Assembly: GCF_004378255.1 (NCBI RefSeq)
Contig: NZ_SNQG01000009.1
Coordinates: forward strand, 1 to 38,033
From: Mucilaginibacter phyllosphaerae
GTDB taxonomy: Bacteria > Bacteroidota > Bacteroidia > Sphingobacteriales > Sphingobacteriaceae
Reading direction: 5' to 3'
DNA length: 38,033 nucleotides
The position numbers and the translations under genes are program-made. This document shows positions 1 through 6,888 of this stretch, piece by piece; the first letter of the stretch is position 1; every line of letters begins with the position of its first letter. A model generated the notes under the pieces. The model searched no databases. It was not told where the DNA came from and worked only from the letters and a program-made list of their open reading frames with translations.

Positions 1-147
1 TACCGGTACATCGCCATTTGATAAATGTTTATAATCGCGACCACTTCCAATTGTAAATAGCTCTTTCAAATTTCTTTGTTCCCACTCTCCCTCAAACCCT
101 GGGAATCTCAAATTTGGAACCCTGATATCATCTTTTCTTATCGCCAC
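1..147 (-). CDS. hsdS: Type I restriction-modification specificity subunit HsdS, N-terminal part only
   Basis: The reading frame runs off the left edge, so only the first 49 codons are present. The peptide contains VPNLRFPGFEGEWEQRNLKE followed by LFTIGSGRDYKHL, the classic opening of an HsdS target recognition domain. HsdS reads the DNA target and guides the HsdM methylase and HsdR nuclease. The start chosen is a GTG at 147; an in-frame TAA lies four codons further upstream and no ATG is available between them. The gene begins 53 bases behind the hsdM stop, on the same strand, so it is the next gene of the same operon. The rest of hsdS and hsdR would lie to the left of the window. Confidence 0.85.
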   Translation of the reverse strand, partial: MAIRKDDIRVPNLRFPGFEGEWEQRNLKELFTIGSGRDYKHLSNGDVPV

Positions 148-200
148 TATCTCGACTATTTATTTGTAACTACTATTAACATAAAGGATTTTCTGAAAAA

Positions 201-1781
201 TTAAAATACAAGTCCTAATTCTTTCAAATACACATCAATCTCTTTGTCAAGTTCGGTTCTTTGGGCTTCCAGTTGTTTGATTTCCAGCATAACAGCTTGT
301 ATGTCTATCTCTTCCTCTTCTTCAAAAGTATCCACATAGCGAGGAATATTGAGATTATATTCGTTCTCGGCTATTTCATTTAACGGCGCATTGTAGCTAT
401 ATTTTTCAATTGCTGTTCTGTCGCGAAAAGTTTGAACAATTTTATCAATATGTTCTTCACGTAACATATTTTGATTTTTTACCTTTTCAAACCCTTTACT
501 CGCATCAATAAACAATATATCATCCGGGTTTTCCCTGCATTTTTTAAATACCAAAATGCAGGTTGGTATGCTGGTACCGTAAAATATATTAGCTGGCAAA
601 CCAATTACGGCATCTAAAAAGTTCTTTTGTTCAATTAAATACTTACGTATGTGTAATTCGGCCCCACCTCTAAACAAAACGCCATGTGGCAAAACAATAG
701 CCATAATACCATTTTCAGCCAAATGATGTATCATGTGTTGTACAAAAGCAAAATCGGCTTTGCTGCCTGGTGCTAATCTGCCGTACTGGCTAAAGCGATC
801 ATCCGATGAAAACAATGGATTAGCGCTCCATTCAGCCGAAAAAGGTGGATTGGCAACGATCGCCTCAAATGTTTGATTGCCGTGTTGTGGGCGTTCTAAC
901 GTATCTTCTTGTTTAATGTCAAATTTGCGATAATGCACACCATGCAAAATCATGTTCATTCGGGCCAAATTATAAGTAGTACGGTTCATTTCCTGCCCGT
1001 AAAAATTACCTACGTCTTTTACCTCACGTGCCACTCGTAATAATAGAGACCCCGAACCACATGTAGGATCATATACCGATTTTAGCTTATGCTTACCTGT
1101 AGTTACTATTTTTGCTAATATTTTAGAAACCTCTTGAGGAGTATAAAACTCGCCTGCTTTTTTCCCAGCACCACTTGCAAATTGCCCGATTAAATATTCA
1201 TATGCATCACCTAAAACATCAAGCTCCGTGTTTTTTAATTCAAAATCTATTTTGTCTAAATGTGCCAGTACCTTGGCAATAATACTATTTCTTGCATCTG
1301 GCGTTTTACCCAATTTGGTACTGTTCAAATCCATGTCCTCAAACAGATTGTCAAAGTCCTCTTCACTTTCGGTACCCATTGTACTCAACTGTATATTAGT
1401 GAGTATTTTTTGTAAGTCGCCCAGTATAAAGTTTGCACTGCTCTGATCAACACTTTCATCATCACCGCTATTGCCTCGTAAAGCAACCGCTGAGAACAAC
1501 TCGTCAGGTTTTAAAAAGTAGCCTAATTTTTCAAGTGCTTCTTCCTTGATCGCCTCAAGATATTCACTAGCATTTGCCGTTTTATTGGTAATCTCACTAA
1601 AACGGATGTTGTCCTGTTGCAAAATGTCATTTGCAAACATTTCCATTTTTTCACTCAAATATTTGTAGAAGATAAAGCCCAATATGTAATCACGAAATTC
1701 ATCCGCATTCATCTTACCACGGAGGGTATTGGCTATGTTCCAAAGTTGCTGTTCTAATTGTTTTTTTTGGTCTTCACTCAT
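201..1781 (-). CDS. hsdM: Type I restriction-modification methyltransferase subunit HsdM
   Basis: This is the N6-adenine methylase subunit of a type I restriction-modification system; with HsdS it protects host DNA and with HsdR it forms the restriction complex. The 526-residue length is normal. The N-terminal helical HsdM domain (LWNIANTLRGKMNADEFRDY) is followed by the methylase fold: SAM-binding motif I DPTCGSGSL at about 238-246, and catalytic motif IV NPPF at 311-314. EFYTP at about 211-215 is also typical. The C-terminal tail is acidic and helical, as expected for HsdS contact. Upstream lies a Fic gene (94-base gap), downstream hsdS. No frameshift is visible, so the methylase should be functional. 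Confidence 0.95.
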   Translation of the reverse strand: MSEDQKKQLEQQLWNIANTLRGKMNADEFRDYILGFIFYKYLSEKMEMFANDILQQDNIRFSEITNKTANASEYLEAIKEEALEKLGYFLKPDELFSAVALRGNSGDDESVDQSSANFILGDLQKILTNIQLSTMGTESEEDFDNLFEDMDLNSTKLGKTPDARNSIIAKVLAHLDKIDFELKNTELDVLGDAYEYLIGQFASGAGKKAGEFYTPQEVSKILAKIVTTGKHKLKSVYDPTCGSGSLLLRVAREVKDVGNFYGQEMNRTTYNLARMNMILHGVHYRKFDIKQEDTLERPQHGNQTFEAIVANPPFSAEWSANPLFSSDDRFSQYGRLAPGSKADFAFVQHMIHHLAENGIMAIVLPHGVLFRGGAELHIRKYLIEQKNFLDAVIGLPANIFYGTSIPTCILVFKKCRENPDDILFIDASKGFEKVKNQNMLREEHIDKIVQTFRDRTAIEKYSYNAPLNEIAENEYNLNIPRYVDTFEEEEEIDIQAVMLEIKQLEAQRTELDKEIDVYLKELGLVF

Positions 1782-1875
1782 GATTTGGGTTTGGTAACAT
1801 TAAGGGTTTTATGTCCTCAATGTAAAACTAAGGATTAGTAAATGATAAATAATAAAATTACCATGATTTGATTGG

Positions 1876-2973
1876 TTAAGCTATCAAACTATAAGCTGTA
1901 TTTCGTCCTCCGCCCGTTTCTTTCTCCAATATGCCCTTTTCTATAAGATCTTGTATATCTCTTAATGCCGTGTCCGGTGAACTCTTCGTCATCTTAGCCC
2001 ATTTGGTACTGGTTAGCTTTCCGTGAAATTCATCAAGCAACTTGCTGATCATATATTGCTGGCGACTATTTAACGAAACTTCGCGATTCTTCTCCCAAAA
2101 TTGAGTTCTGTTTAAAACTGCAGCTAAAGTCTCTTCCGTGTGATCCATAGCATTAAATAAGCAATCAAAGAACCAGCTCAACCAACGGGTTATATCGAGA
2201 TCGCCTTTTTGTGTTTGTTCCAGCATCTCATAGTAGGTAGCCTTTTCCTTTAATATTTGTGCAGACATGCTGTAAAAACGTTGAGCCGTTTCATCAGCAC
2301 GAGCAAATTGCATATCGGTAATAGCCCGGGTTATACGCCCATTGCCGTCGTCGAATGGATGGATAGTAACAAACCATAAATGTGCTATTGCTGCTTTCAA
2401 TACCGCGTCGGTAGTAGGTTCAGCATTAAACCATTTTAAAAACATATCCATCTCAACTGGCAATTTCTCAGCAGCGGGTGCTTCAAAATGCACCTTCTCT
2501 TTTCCCATTGCTCCTGAAACAACTTGCATGGGTCCAGCTTCAGGAGTCCGCCAGGCAGCTACGGCAATTTTATGCATACCACTTCTTCCAGTTGGAAATA
2601 AAGCTGCATGCCAATCATATAATCGATCCGCAGTTAAATCATTAGTATAACTCTGGGTTGCATCCAACATCATTTCCACTACTCCGTCAACGTTTCGATC
2701 AGTAGGCACAGCCCCGGCTATTTCTATACCTAACCTGCGAGCTATTGAAGACCTAACCTGATCGGTGTTAAGCTTCACCCCTTCTATCTCGCTTGATTTA
2801 GTGACGTCTAATGTCAGGGTATCTAATACTGTATTCTCCTGCATCTTAAAACCGGCAGAACTCATTAATCCCAATATACGTCCCTGCCTATGTCGTACTT
2901 CACCTAAACGGACATGTATTGCTTCAGCATCCCATGTGAACGAAGGCCAGTCTTTTAATTGATGGATATACAT
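1876..2973 (-). CDS. Fic-domain protein (AMPylase type, DUF4172-like N-terminus, winged-helix C-terminus)
   Basis: Fic enzymes usually transfer AMP from ATP to a Ser, Thr or Tyr of a target protein. The core motif HPFDDGNGR is complete at residues 205-213, including the catalytic His. An inhibitory-helix motif S-x3-E-G is present at 60-65 (SSEIEG), in the N-terminal half, making this a self-inhibited class II Fic. The last ~80 residues look like a winged helix (LNSRQQYMISKLLDEF, then ALRDIQDLIEKGILEK), a common partner in DNA-linked Fic proteins. It sits directly upstream of hsdM on the same strand, so it is probably cotranscribed with the type I system. The physiological target cannot be told from sequence. 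Confidence 0.92.
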   Translation of the reverse strand: MYIHQLKDWPSFTWDAEAIHVRLGEVRHRQGRILGLMSSAGFKMQENTVLDTLTLDVTKSSEIEGVKLNTDQVRSSIARRLGIEIAGAVPTDRNVDGVVEMMLDATQSYTNDLTADRLYDWHAALFPTGRSGMHKIAVAAWRTPEAGPMQVVSGAMGKEKVHFEAPAAEKLPVEMDMFLKWFNAEPTTDAVLKAAIAHLWFVTIHPFDDGNGRITRAITDMQFARADETAQRFYSMSAQILKEKATYYEMLEQTQKGDLDITRWLSWFFDCLFNAMDHTEETLAAVLNRTQFWEKNREVSLNSRQQYMISKLLDEFHGKLTSTKWAKMTKSSPDTALRDIQDLIEKGILEKETGGGRNTAYSLIA

Positions 2974-3009
2974 AAATTTGGCAATTGTGCGGTAAATATA
3001 TTTATTTTC

Positions 3010-3025
3010 TCCGCAAATTTGCGGA
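3010..3025. promoter_or_regulatory. 16-bp perfect palindrome in the divergent fic / HTH-gene intergenic region
   Basis: The sequence tccgcaaatttgcgga is its own reverse complement over all 16 bases. It lies 36 bases upstream of the fic start and 63 bases upstream of the divergent HTH-protein gene. A perfect palindrome of this length between divergent genes is the usual shape of a dimeric repressor operator. The likely binder is one of the two flanking proteins, since both carry DNA-binding motifs; this is inference. Confidence 0.5.
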
Positions 3026-3088
3026 CTTTACGATACTTATTCGCCGCACTACATCGAACAAGTAAAAATTACTTCTTAATAGTTGATT

Positions 3089-4105
3089 ATGAAAAGCCTC
3101 AATCTTACCCGCAAAGAAATTTATGATTTAGTTTGGGAGAAACCTGTTTCGCATTTAGCAGAAGAACTGGGAATCAAACCCTCAGAACTACGCGGCTATT
3201 GCGTAAAGTTTGAAATTCCATTGCCTGAACAGGGGCATTGGTCGAGAGTACAATTCGGCAAAGAGGTTACAAAAACGCCATTGCCTCCAGCCTCTGTAAA
3301 TGAACTCTCTGAAGAAATAGTTATTGAAGAAAAAGAAATTTACAAAGTTGACCCTCCTATCATGTTCCCGGGAGAAAATGAATTGTCGTTTAAAGTTCCA
3401 GACCGTTTAATTAACCCTGATCCTTTAATTGTAGTTGCAGAGAATGGTTTAAAAAGAACGCCTTGGTCAAAAAAAGATATGCATAGCACAGAAACGGATC
3501 AGCTTCCCATACGGGTATCCAAATCAAACATAGCGCGTGCCTTAAGAATAATGGACACATTGGTTAAATGCTGGAAACGGCGCGGTTATGAAATCACAAT
3601 CCAAGATGGAGAAGCTTATGTTCATTTACGAAAAGTACGGGATCGTATTAGTTTAAGAGAAATCAGCAAAAAGCTTCCTAAAAAAGGCGAGTATTATGTT
3701 CAAGAATTAGAACCCACCGGACAACTGGCATTTAGAATGGATTGGTGGGGAGGCAAAGAATGGAAAGATGGGCGTTTGCCTTTGGAAGACCAAATTTTAG
3801 CAATATTGAACCACATGGAATTGTCGGCCCGGCAACTGGAGCGGAGCTGGGCAGAAGACGCCACTAAAAAAGAAGAGCAAGAAGCTTTACAAAATCAAAA
3901 AGCATTCCTGATGAAAAATCAACAAGCTGAAGAATCGGCCTTTAAAACATTAATTGAAGATGCATTGCGTTGGAAAGAATTAAAAGTATTGGATGAATAT
4001 TTGGCTGAGTTGGTAGGTAAACAAACCCATACTTCAGCTTTTTTAGAATGGCTGAACTGGGCTAAGCAAAAACGTATATCAGAAGACCCTTTACTTAATT
4101 TTTAA
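3089..4105 (+). CDS. HTH-containing protein of a family common on mobile elements
   Basis: The N-terminus reads LTRKEIYDLVWEKPVSHLA followed by EELGIKPSELRGYCVKFEIP and LPEQGHWSRVQFGK. This matches a widespread family in which a 'LYDLVW..P...LA..yGis...L.k.C....iP.P..GyWa' segment forms a helix-turn-helix-like unit, often encoded on islands and integrative elements. No enzymatic motif is visible; residues about 255-290 are rich in Glu, Gln and Lys and look coiled-coil. I chose the ATG at 3089; a TTG two codons upstream in frame is possible but less likely. The gene runs alone on the plus strand, divergent from fic and convergent with the methyltransferase operon. Its role is unknown; regulation or DNA binding is inferred. 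Confidence 0.7.
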   Translation: MKSLNLTRKEIYDLVWEKPVSHLAEELGIKPSELRGYCVKFEIPLPEQGHWSRVQFGKEVTKTPLPPASVNELSEEIVIEEKEIYKVDPPIMFPGENELSFKVPDRLINPDPLIVVAENGLKRTPWSKKDMHSTETDQLPIRVSKSNIARALRIMDTLVKCWKRRGYEITIQDGEAYVHLRKVRDRISLREISKKLPKKGEYYVQELEPTGQLAFRMDWWGGKEWKDGRLPLEDQILAILNHMELSARQLERSWAEDATKKEEQEALQNQKAFLMKNQQAEESAFKTLIEDALRWKELKVLDEYLAELVGKQTHTSAFLEWLNWAKQKRISEDPLLNF

Positions 4106-4144
4106 TAGTCAGTAAGGATTTATAAATTTTTAGATGCTCCCAGT

Positions 4145-4366
4145 TCATGCGCAACTTGGAACTGGCCTGCGGAACATTGGCCGCTCATCCGCCGTCACAG
4201 GGATCAACGACAATTGGAAACAATCATCATCGTCCGCTTTATTATCCTCGAAACAATGCACCCGGTCTTCCAACACCCAATACCGCCAGATGGGCGGCAG
4301 CATGATTTGAAAAGTACCGTCAGGCGCGACAATCTTTTTAAAGCCGGTTTGTTTGATTAATTCCAC
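4145..4366 (-). CDS. Small protein of 73 residues, possibly the truncated end of a longer gene
   Basis: I do not recognise this protein with confidence. The start FKKIVAPDGTFQIMLPPIWR with later CFEDNKADDDDCFQLSLIPV resembles small Bacteroidota proteins of DUF3805 type (a beta-rich fold opening with a 'F..pdg.Fsi..P..W' strand pair), which are usually about twice as long. The last ten residues, rich in Arg and Pro, look unlike the rest. Downstream of the stop both other frames stay open for a further 10-20 codons before reaching the convergent gene, so a frameshift or truncation is plausible. It starts 25 bases behind the methyltransferase stop and may be cotranscribed with the PIN-HerA-NurA-methylase operon. 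Confidence 0.5.
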   Translation of the reverse strand: MELIKQTGFKKIVAPDGTFQIMLPPIWRYWVLEDRVHCFEDNKADDDDCFQLSLIPVTADERPMFRRPVPSCA

Positions 4367-4391
4367 GTTGCTGATTGATAAGCTGTCAGAC

Positions 4392-5519
4392 TTAGCTTTT
4401 CGTGCGGGTTAAAACAATATCTATCTCACCTGTTTCGCTGGATTTATTCCCGTGCACTTCCGTTTGGGTTCTTTTTTTGTAAGGTTTGTCGATTATAGAA
4501 AGTTCGTGATCTGGAAAGTGTTTTGTCAATATTTCCAATGTGGATTGGTAAGTATATTCTCGTCTGTCTGTTCTCACATATATGGTACTTTCTTCCTCCA
4601 TGATGACAGCACAGTTTGCAAAAACTGCGTCTAACAGTTTATAGTATTCGTCTTTTGAATCAAATCTTCCTTTATGCCTATCCTTTAGCAATTTTGGGAC
4701 TTCCGCTCCCCCAAGCATCCAAAGACGTAGCCATTGATCGGCATGGTAGTCAGTTACCGAATAGTACGGAGGTGACGTGAATAGTAACGAAAATTTAATG
4801 CCCGTTTCCTGTGATCGGCTAATTATTTTTTCTAATTCGGTTGTGCTATCGCCAAAAATTACTTGACTATCAAAGACTTTGGGTTTGCCTTTTTCGTACC
4901 TCCAAAAAATCTTTTTCTTAAAAAAAGTTAAGGGGTTAATTTCAGGTGGAGTGGTAAGCCCCTTTTTTGTCCACCATTTCATTGAATAATTTTGTCCCAT
5001 CGATTTGGACATCCGCATTTGATTGGAAACCCCTTCACCAAGTTTACCATGAAGGTAAACCAGCAAAATAGACATCAGGGTTGCATCCGTTCCATCATTC
5101 TTCCAATCTAAATTTTTTCGTGCCGAAATCAGGAACTTTAAAACCTCATCGCAATAACACATACGGTAAAATATCGGCATTTTGTTGACGGCTTTTCCGT
5201 AATAGTTTCTCTTTTTATAAATTTCTTCAAGGCGCCCCTCCACTTCTTGCTGGTCTGCAGGGCCTAATTTGGCAGCCCCGTAAAGCCAGCCAACAGGGTT
5301 AATTTCAATTCCTAAACTATGCCTGCCTAATACGCCGCCCGCATAAATACTGGAACATCTACCAGCAAACGGATCAATAATAAAATCGCCGTCTTGGGAA
5401 TATTTGGAGACGATCTCAAACGCAAAGTCTACAGGGAACATCGCATAATAAGGCCCAAACCGCGCCCAACGCGCTTCAGCAAGTTTATATCCGTTAACTA
5501 CGTCAGCGATCGCTATCAT
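4392..5519 (-). CDS. DNA methyltransferase (N6-adenine / N4-cytosine class) of the PIN-HerA-NurA operon
   Basis: This protein has both signatures of an amino-methylating DNA methyltransferase: the SAM-binding motif FIIDPFAGRCSS at about 46-57, followed by IEINP at 71-75, and catalytic motif IV TSPPYY at 248-253. The order (SAM pocket first, catalytic motif late, with about 170 residues between them for target recognition) fits an alpha-like arrangement. Length is 375 residues. Its ATG overlaps the stop of nurA in an ATGA, so the two are translationally coupled. Together with the nucleases upstream this suggests self/non-self discrimination by DNA modification, or modification coupled to restriction. 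The target sequence cannot be read from the protein. Confidence 0.88.
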   Translation of the reverse strand: MIAIADVVNGYKLAEARWARFGPYYAMFPVDFAFEIVSKYSQDGDFIIDPFAGRCSSIYAGGVLGRHSLGIEINPVGWLYGAAKLGPADQQEVEGRLEEIYKKRNYYGKAVNKMPIFYRMCYCDEVLKFLISARKNLDWKNDGTDATLMSILLVYLHGKLGEGVSNQMRMSKSMGQNYSMKWWTKKGLTTPPEINPLTFFKKKIFWRYEKGKPKVFDSQVIFGDSTTELEKIISRSQETGIKFSLLFTSPPYYSVTDYHADQWLRLWMLGGAEVPKLLKDRHKGRFDSKDEYYKLLDAVFANCAVIMEEESTIYVRTDRREYTYQSTLEILTKHFPDHELSIIDKPYKKRTQTEVHGNKSSETGEIDIVLTRTKS

Positions 5520-6883
5520 GAGGGGGTTGATTGTGTGTTAATCTGACGGGCTATATCCTCGAAAATTGACTTGCCCAAGTTTAAAGGGATTGCCGCTTCA
5601 GCGTGCGCCGCTGCTAATGGCGTAACGGAGTTTTCATAACGACTAGATACCAGTTTATCAAGTAGGCCTACTACATCCGCTAAACGTGGAAATTGAGCAG
5701 GAAAGGATGTTTGCGTATTTGATTGATAGTTATTATATGTCGCGAGAGAAGCGACGACCCGGTAACCGGCCTTTGTTTTATAAAAAAACTTGCGTCCAAA
5801 TGCGGTGTCTTCCAGGTAAACAAAATTTGGGTTGTCATTGAAAACAATATTGTTTTTGATATAATCATTATTAAGCAAGAAAATGGATTGTGCAGGGAAG
5901 TTATCATCCTCCCCGGTTTTTTTTGTGTCAATGTCCGAAAAGTGCTTCACAAAGTTACCTGTACGTTCTATGCCTAAAATGATCAATTCTGAATTGAGTT
6001 CGTCCTTTATCTTTTGATTTAAACGTTCCAATTCAGTTCTTATGGGCTTAGCTAACCAGGATGCGGTACTGAATACGGCTAAAGTCCCTTCAATAAAAAA
6101 TGCCATGTCCCGGAAGAATGAAAAATATTTGGGCTCCTGTTCAAACGATCTCAATAGGTGGATCAACTGAAGTTTTTTCAAAGTTTCCATAATCTGTCCA
6201 TACATTTCCCCATTTGTTCCTGAAGGGTTCTGTAATTCGTGTAAACGTAGCGAGTCAGTAGAGTAAAGCTTTCCTCCGCAACCTTTGCACTGATATTCTC
6301 CAATGCTAAACTCATAATCTGCTTCGCAGTTATCATGCGGGCATTTGCCAGCCCTGCCACCCGGCTTTTCCTTCAAAAGTGCTTCGAAAGTCTCCAAGAG
6401 GGTTTCTGTGTTATCAAAAATCCGAAATTTACCCAGCACCTGGTATAGCATTTTCCGCATAGAAGATTTAACTGAATCCTCTCCGTCTAAAACAACGTTA
6501 CAGCCTACAAAAATGCTATCAACAGATGTCGGCCTTTCGGTTTCACGAAATTTTTTCGGATCGATAAATGCTGATTTTTCGAGTTCTCTTACCTTGTCCA
6601 GTAGAATGACCACTGTAGAAACAGTTACATAACCGATCTCGGCACCTGGATACCCGTTTTCCACGATGGACTTACTATAATCCCCATCAATCGCTATTAA
6701 AAGCTTTGGCTGCCAGGTTGAAGACTCTAAATCTGTTGGGCTTAACGTTTGTTCGCTCCAATCGACAGTTTCACCTGTGGACCTAATTCGAATTTGACCC
6801 AAGATTTCCTGCAGCCTTGTATCTGAAATAAGCCGTCTTAAGGGTTCATAGCTTTGTCCACTGATAAAATTACTGTCAGCCAT
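5516..6883 (-). CDS. nurA: NurA-family nuclease with an inserted zinc ribbon
   Basis: NurA is the RNase H-fold nuclease partner of the HerA DNA translocase; in archaea the pair resects DNA ends, and in bacteria HerA-NurA pairs recur in defence loci. The first acidic motif, AIDGDYSK, is at about 64-71 (Asp66, Asp68). The later segment FFIEGTLAVFS near 263-272 matches the second NurA motif, with Glu where Asp is usual. IILGIERTGNFVKHF and a C-terminal ADVVGLLDKL...AHAEA helix also fit the family. An insertion carries CPHDNC and CKGC (Cys181, 186, 199, 202), a probable zinc ribbon. It lies 5 bases behind herA and overlaps the methyltransferase by 4 bases. Confidence 0.82.
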   Translation of the reverse strand: MADSNFISGQSYEPLRRLISDTRLQEILGQIRIRSTGETVDWSEQTLSPTDLESSTWQPKLLIAIDGDYSKSIVENGYPGAEIGYVTVSTVVILLDKVRELEKSAFIDPKKFRETERPTSVDSIFVGCNVVLDGEDSVKSSMRKMLYQVLGKFRIFDNTETLLETFEALLKEKPGGRAGKCPHDNCEADYEFSIGEYQCKGCGGKLYSTDSLRLHELQNPSGTNGEMYGQIMETLKKLQLIHLLRSFEQEPKYFSFFRDMAFFIEGTLAVFSTASWLAKPIRTELERLNQKIKDELNSELIILGIERTGNFVKHFSDIDTKKTGEDDNFPAQSIFLLNNDYIKNNIVFNDNPNFVYLEDTAFGRKFFYKTKAGYRVVASLATYNNYQSNTQTSFPAQFPRLADVVGLLDKLVSSRYENSVTPLAAAHAEAAIPLNLGKSIFEDIARQINTQSTPS

Positions 6884-6888
6884 ACCTA

